Source of the DNA: Bacillota bacterium
Lineage (GTDB): Bacteria; Bacillota; Clostridia; Tissierellales; Sedimentibacteraceae
NCBI GenBank assembly: GCA_029239575.1
Contig: JARBUP010000210.1
Coordinates: 1 to 5,301 of the forward strand
DNA: 5,301 nucleotides
Direction of reading: 5' to 3'
The stretch's first letter is position 1. Each line of letters begins with the position of its first letter. A program made the translations under genes and the position numbers. The notes under the pieces were generated by a model. The model did no database searches. It had not been told where the DNA came from and worked only from the letters and a program-made list of their open reading frames with translations. Shown here piece by piece: positions 4,271-5,301 of the stretch.

Positions 4271-5301
4271 ATGAGTAATGAAAATTCACAAGGTATAGGT
4301 TTTTTTCAAAAGTATTTATCTCTTTGGGTGGCTGCTTGTATGGTAGTAGGAGTGTTAATAGGTAAATTTTTACCTTCAATTCCTACATTTTTAAATAAAT
4401 TTGAATATGCAAAAATATCAATACCAATGGCAGTGTTAATTTGGGTAATGATTTATCCTATGATGATGAAAGTAGATTTTAAAAGTTTAAAAAATATAGG
4501 AAACAATCCAAAAGGTTTATATGTAACATGGATTACTAACTGGTTAATAAAACCTTTTACAATGTATTTTATTGCAGCATTTTTCTTTTATGTTGTGTTT
4601 AGTAATTTTATAACGCCGGATCTTGCAAAGCAATATTTGGCAGGTGCTATACTTCTTGGAGCAGCTCCATGTACTGCAATGGTATTTGTTTGGAGTACAT
4701 TGACTAAAGGTAACCCAGCATACACAGTTGTTCAAGTAGCTACAAATGATTTAATAATACTTGTTGCATTTGTTCCTATAGTTAAATTTTTACTTGGAGT
4801 AAGTGATGTAAGTGTTCCATGGGAAACTTTAATTTTATCAGTTGTTTTGTTTGTTGTTGTACCTTTAGCAGGTGGAATTCTTACGAGACTTCATGTTGTT
4901 AAAAAGAACGGTCTAGAATATTTTGAAAATGAATTTTTATCTAAATTTGACAATGCTACAACTATTGGACTTTTGCTAACATTAGTTTTAATATTTGCAT
5001 TCCAAAGTGAAATAATACTTAATAATCCTTTGCATATTGTTTTAATTGCAGTGCCATTAACAATACAAACATTTTTTATTTTCTTTATTGCATATTTTGC
5101 AAGTAAAGCACTTAGATTACAATACAATATTGCAGCTCCAGCTGGAATGATAGGAGCGTCAAACTTTTTTGAACTTGCTGTAGCAGTAGCCATAGCATTA
5201 TTTGGGCCAACATCTCCTGCTGCCCTTGCAACTACAGTTGGAGTATTAACAGAAGTTCCTACTATGTTATTTTTAGTTAAAATAGCAAATAATACAAAAC
5301 A
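4271..5301 (+). CDS. acr3: ACR3-family arsenite efflux permease (3' end beyond window)
   Basis: An open frame of 343 codons starts at ATG 4271, six bases after GGAGG (4260-4264), and runs off the window without a stop. ACR3 proteins usually have about 350 residues, so only the last few are likely missing. About ten membrane segments can be seen, near 15-33, 47-65, 83-110, 122-142, 152-176, 185-206, 230-247, 255-278, 286-311 and 316-338. The ACR3 hallmark GAAPCTAMVFVWS (130-142) contains Cys 134, the conserved cysteine needed for transport in studied homologues. GASNFFELAVAVAIALFG and GVLTEVP, with Glu 301 and Glu 328, match the conserved C-terminal half. The family exports arsenite using the membrane proton or charge gradient. 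It is co-transcribed with the ArsR before it. Confidence 0.95.
   Translation, partial: MSNENSQGIGFFQKYLSLWVAACMVVGVLIGKFLPSIPTFLNKFEYAKISIPMAVLIWVMIYPMMMKVDFKSLKNIGNNPKGLYVTWITNWLIKPFTMYFIAAFFFYVVFSNFITPDLAKQYLAGAILLGAAPCTAMVFVWSTLTKGNPAYTVVQVATNDLIILVAFVPIVKFLLGVSDVSVPWETLILSVVLFVVVPLAGGILTRLHVVKKNGLEYFENEFLSKFDNATTIGLLLTLVLIFAFQSEIILNNPLHIVLIAVPLTIQTFFIFFIAYFASKALRLQYNIAAPAGMIGASNFFELAVAVAIALFGPTSPAALATTVGVLTEVPTMLFLVKIANNTK

Noticed and set aside
4258..4278. Six-codon frame ATG...TAA overlapping the ACR3 start
   Set aside because: Its ATG is formed by the ribosome binding site region of acr3, and it has no site of its own; it looks accidental.
4544..5193. Minus-strand open frames inside the ACR3 gene
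   Set aside because: They are antisense to a strong ACR3 reading frame and have no recognisable domain.

Overview
The window is very AT-rich, uses strong AGGAGG-type ribosome binding sites and one TTG start, and its proteins resemble clostridial ones. It most likely comes from a low-GC anaerobic Firmicute (class Clostridia). This is inferred from composition and protein style only. The main content is an arsenic/metalloid resistance locus.

Left part (1-1265): a small secreted DUF2680-type protein (86-550, +) faces a Crp/Fnr-family regulator (591-1265, -). The two genes converge on one bidirectional terminator at 560-592.

Middle control region (1266-1523): this divergent intergenic region holds the probable regulator promoter, a series of perfect palindromes, and a consensus promoter with an ArsR-type operator. 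The regulator's leader would contain several competing RNA hairpins.

First metalloid operon (1524-3752, +): a two-cysteine ArsR repressor, a DUF318-family permease, a tiny CxxC thioredoxin-like protein, and a cysteine-rich DUF2703 protein. The likely theme is metalloid sensing, export across the membrane, and thiol handling of the metalloid or of the transporter.

Second metalloid operon (3791-5301 and beyond, +): a second consensus promoter carries the same ATCTATATAAT block as the first. It is followed by a leader with two hairpins, a second ArsR that starts at TTG, and an ACR3-type arsenite efflux permease cut by the window edge. The shared promoter block suggests that the two ArsR proteins act on overlapping targets, giving one arsenic response with two export routes.

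No tRNA, rRNA, CRISPR array, transposase or insertion sequence is visible. No arsenate reductase, ArsA or ArsD is present in these 5.3 kb.
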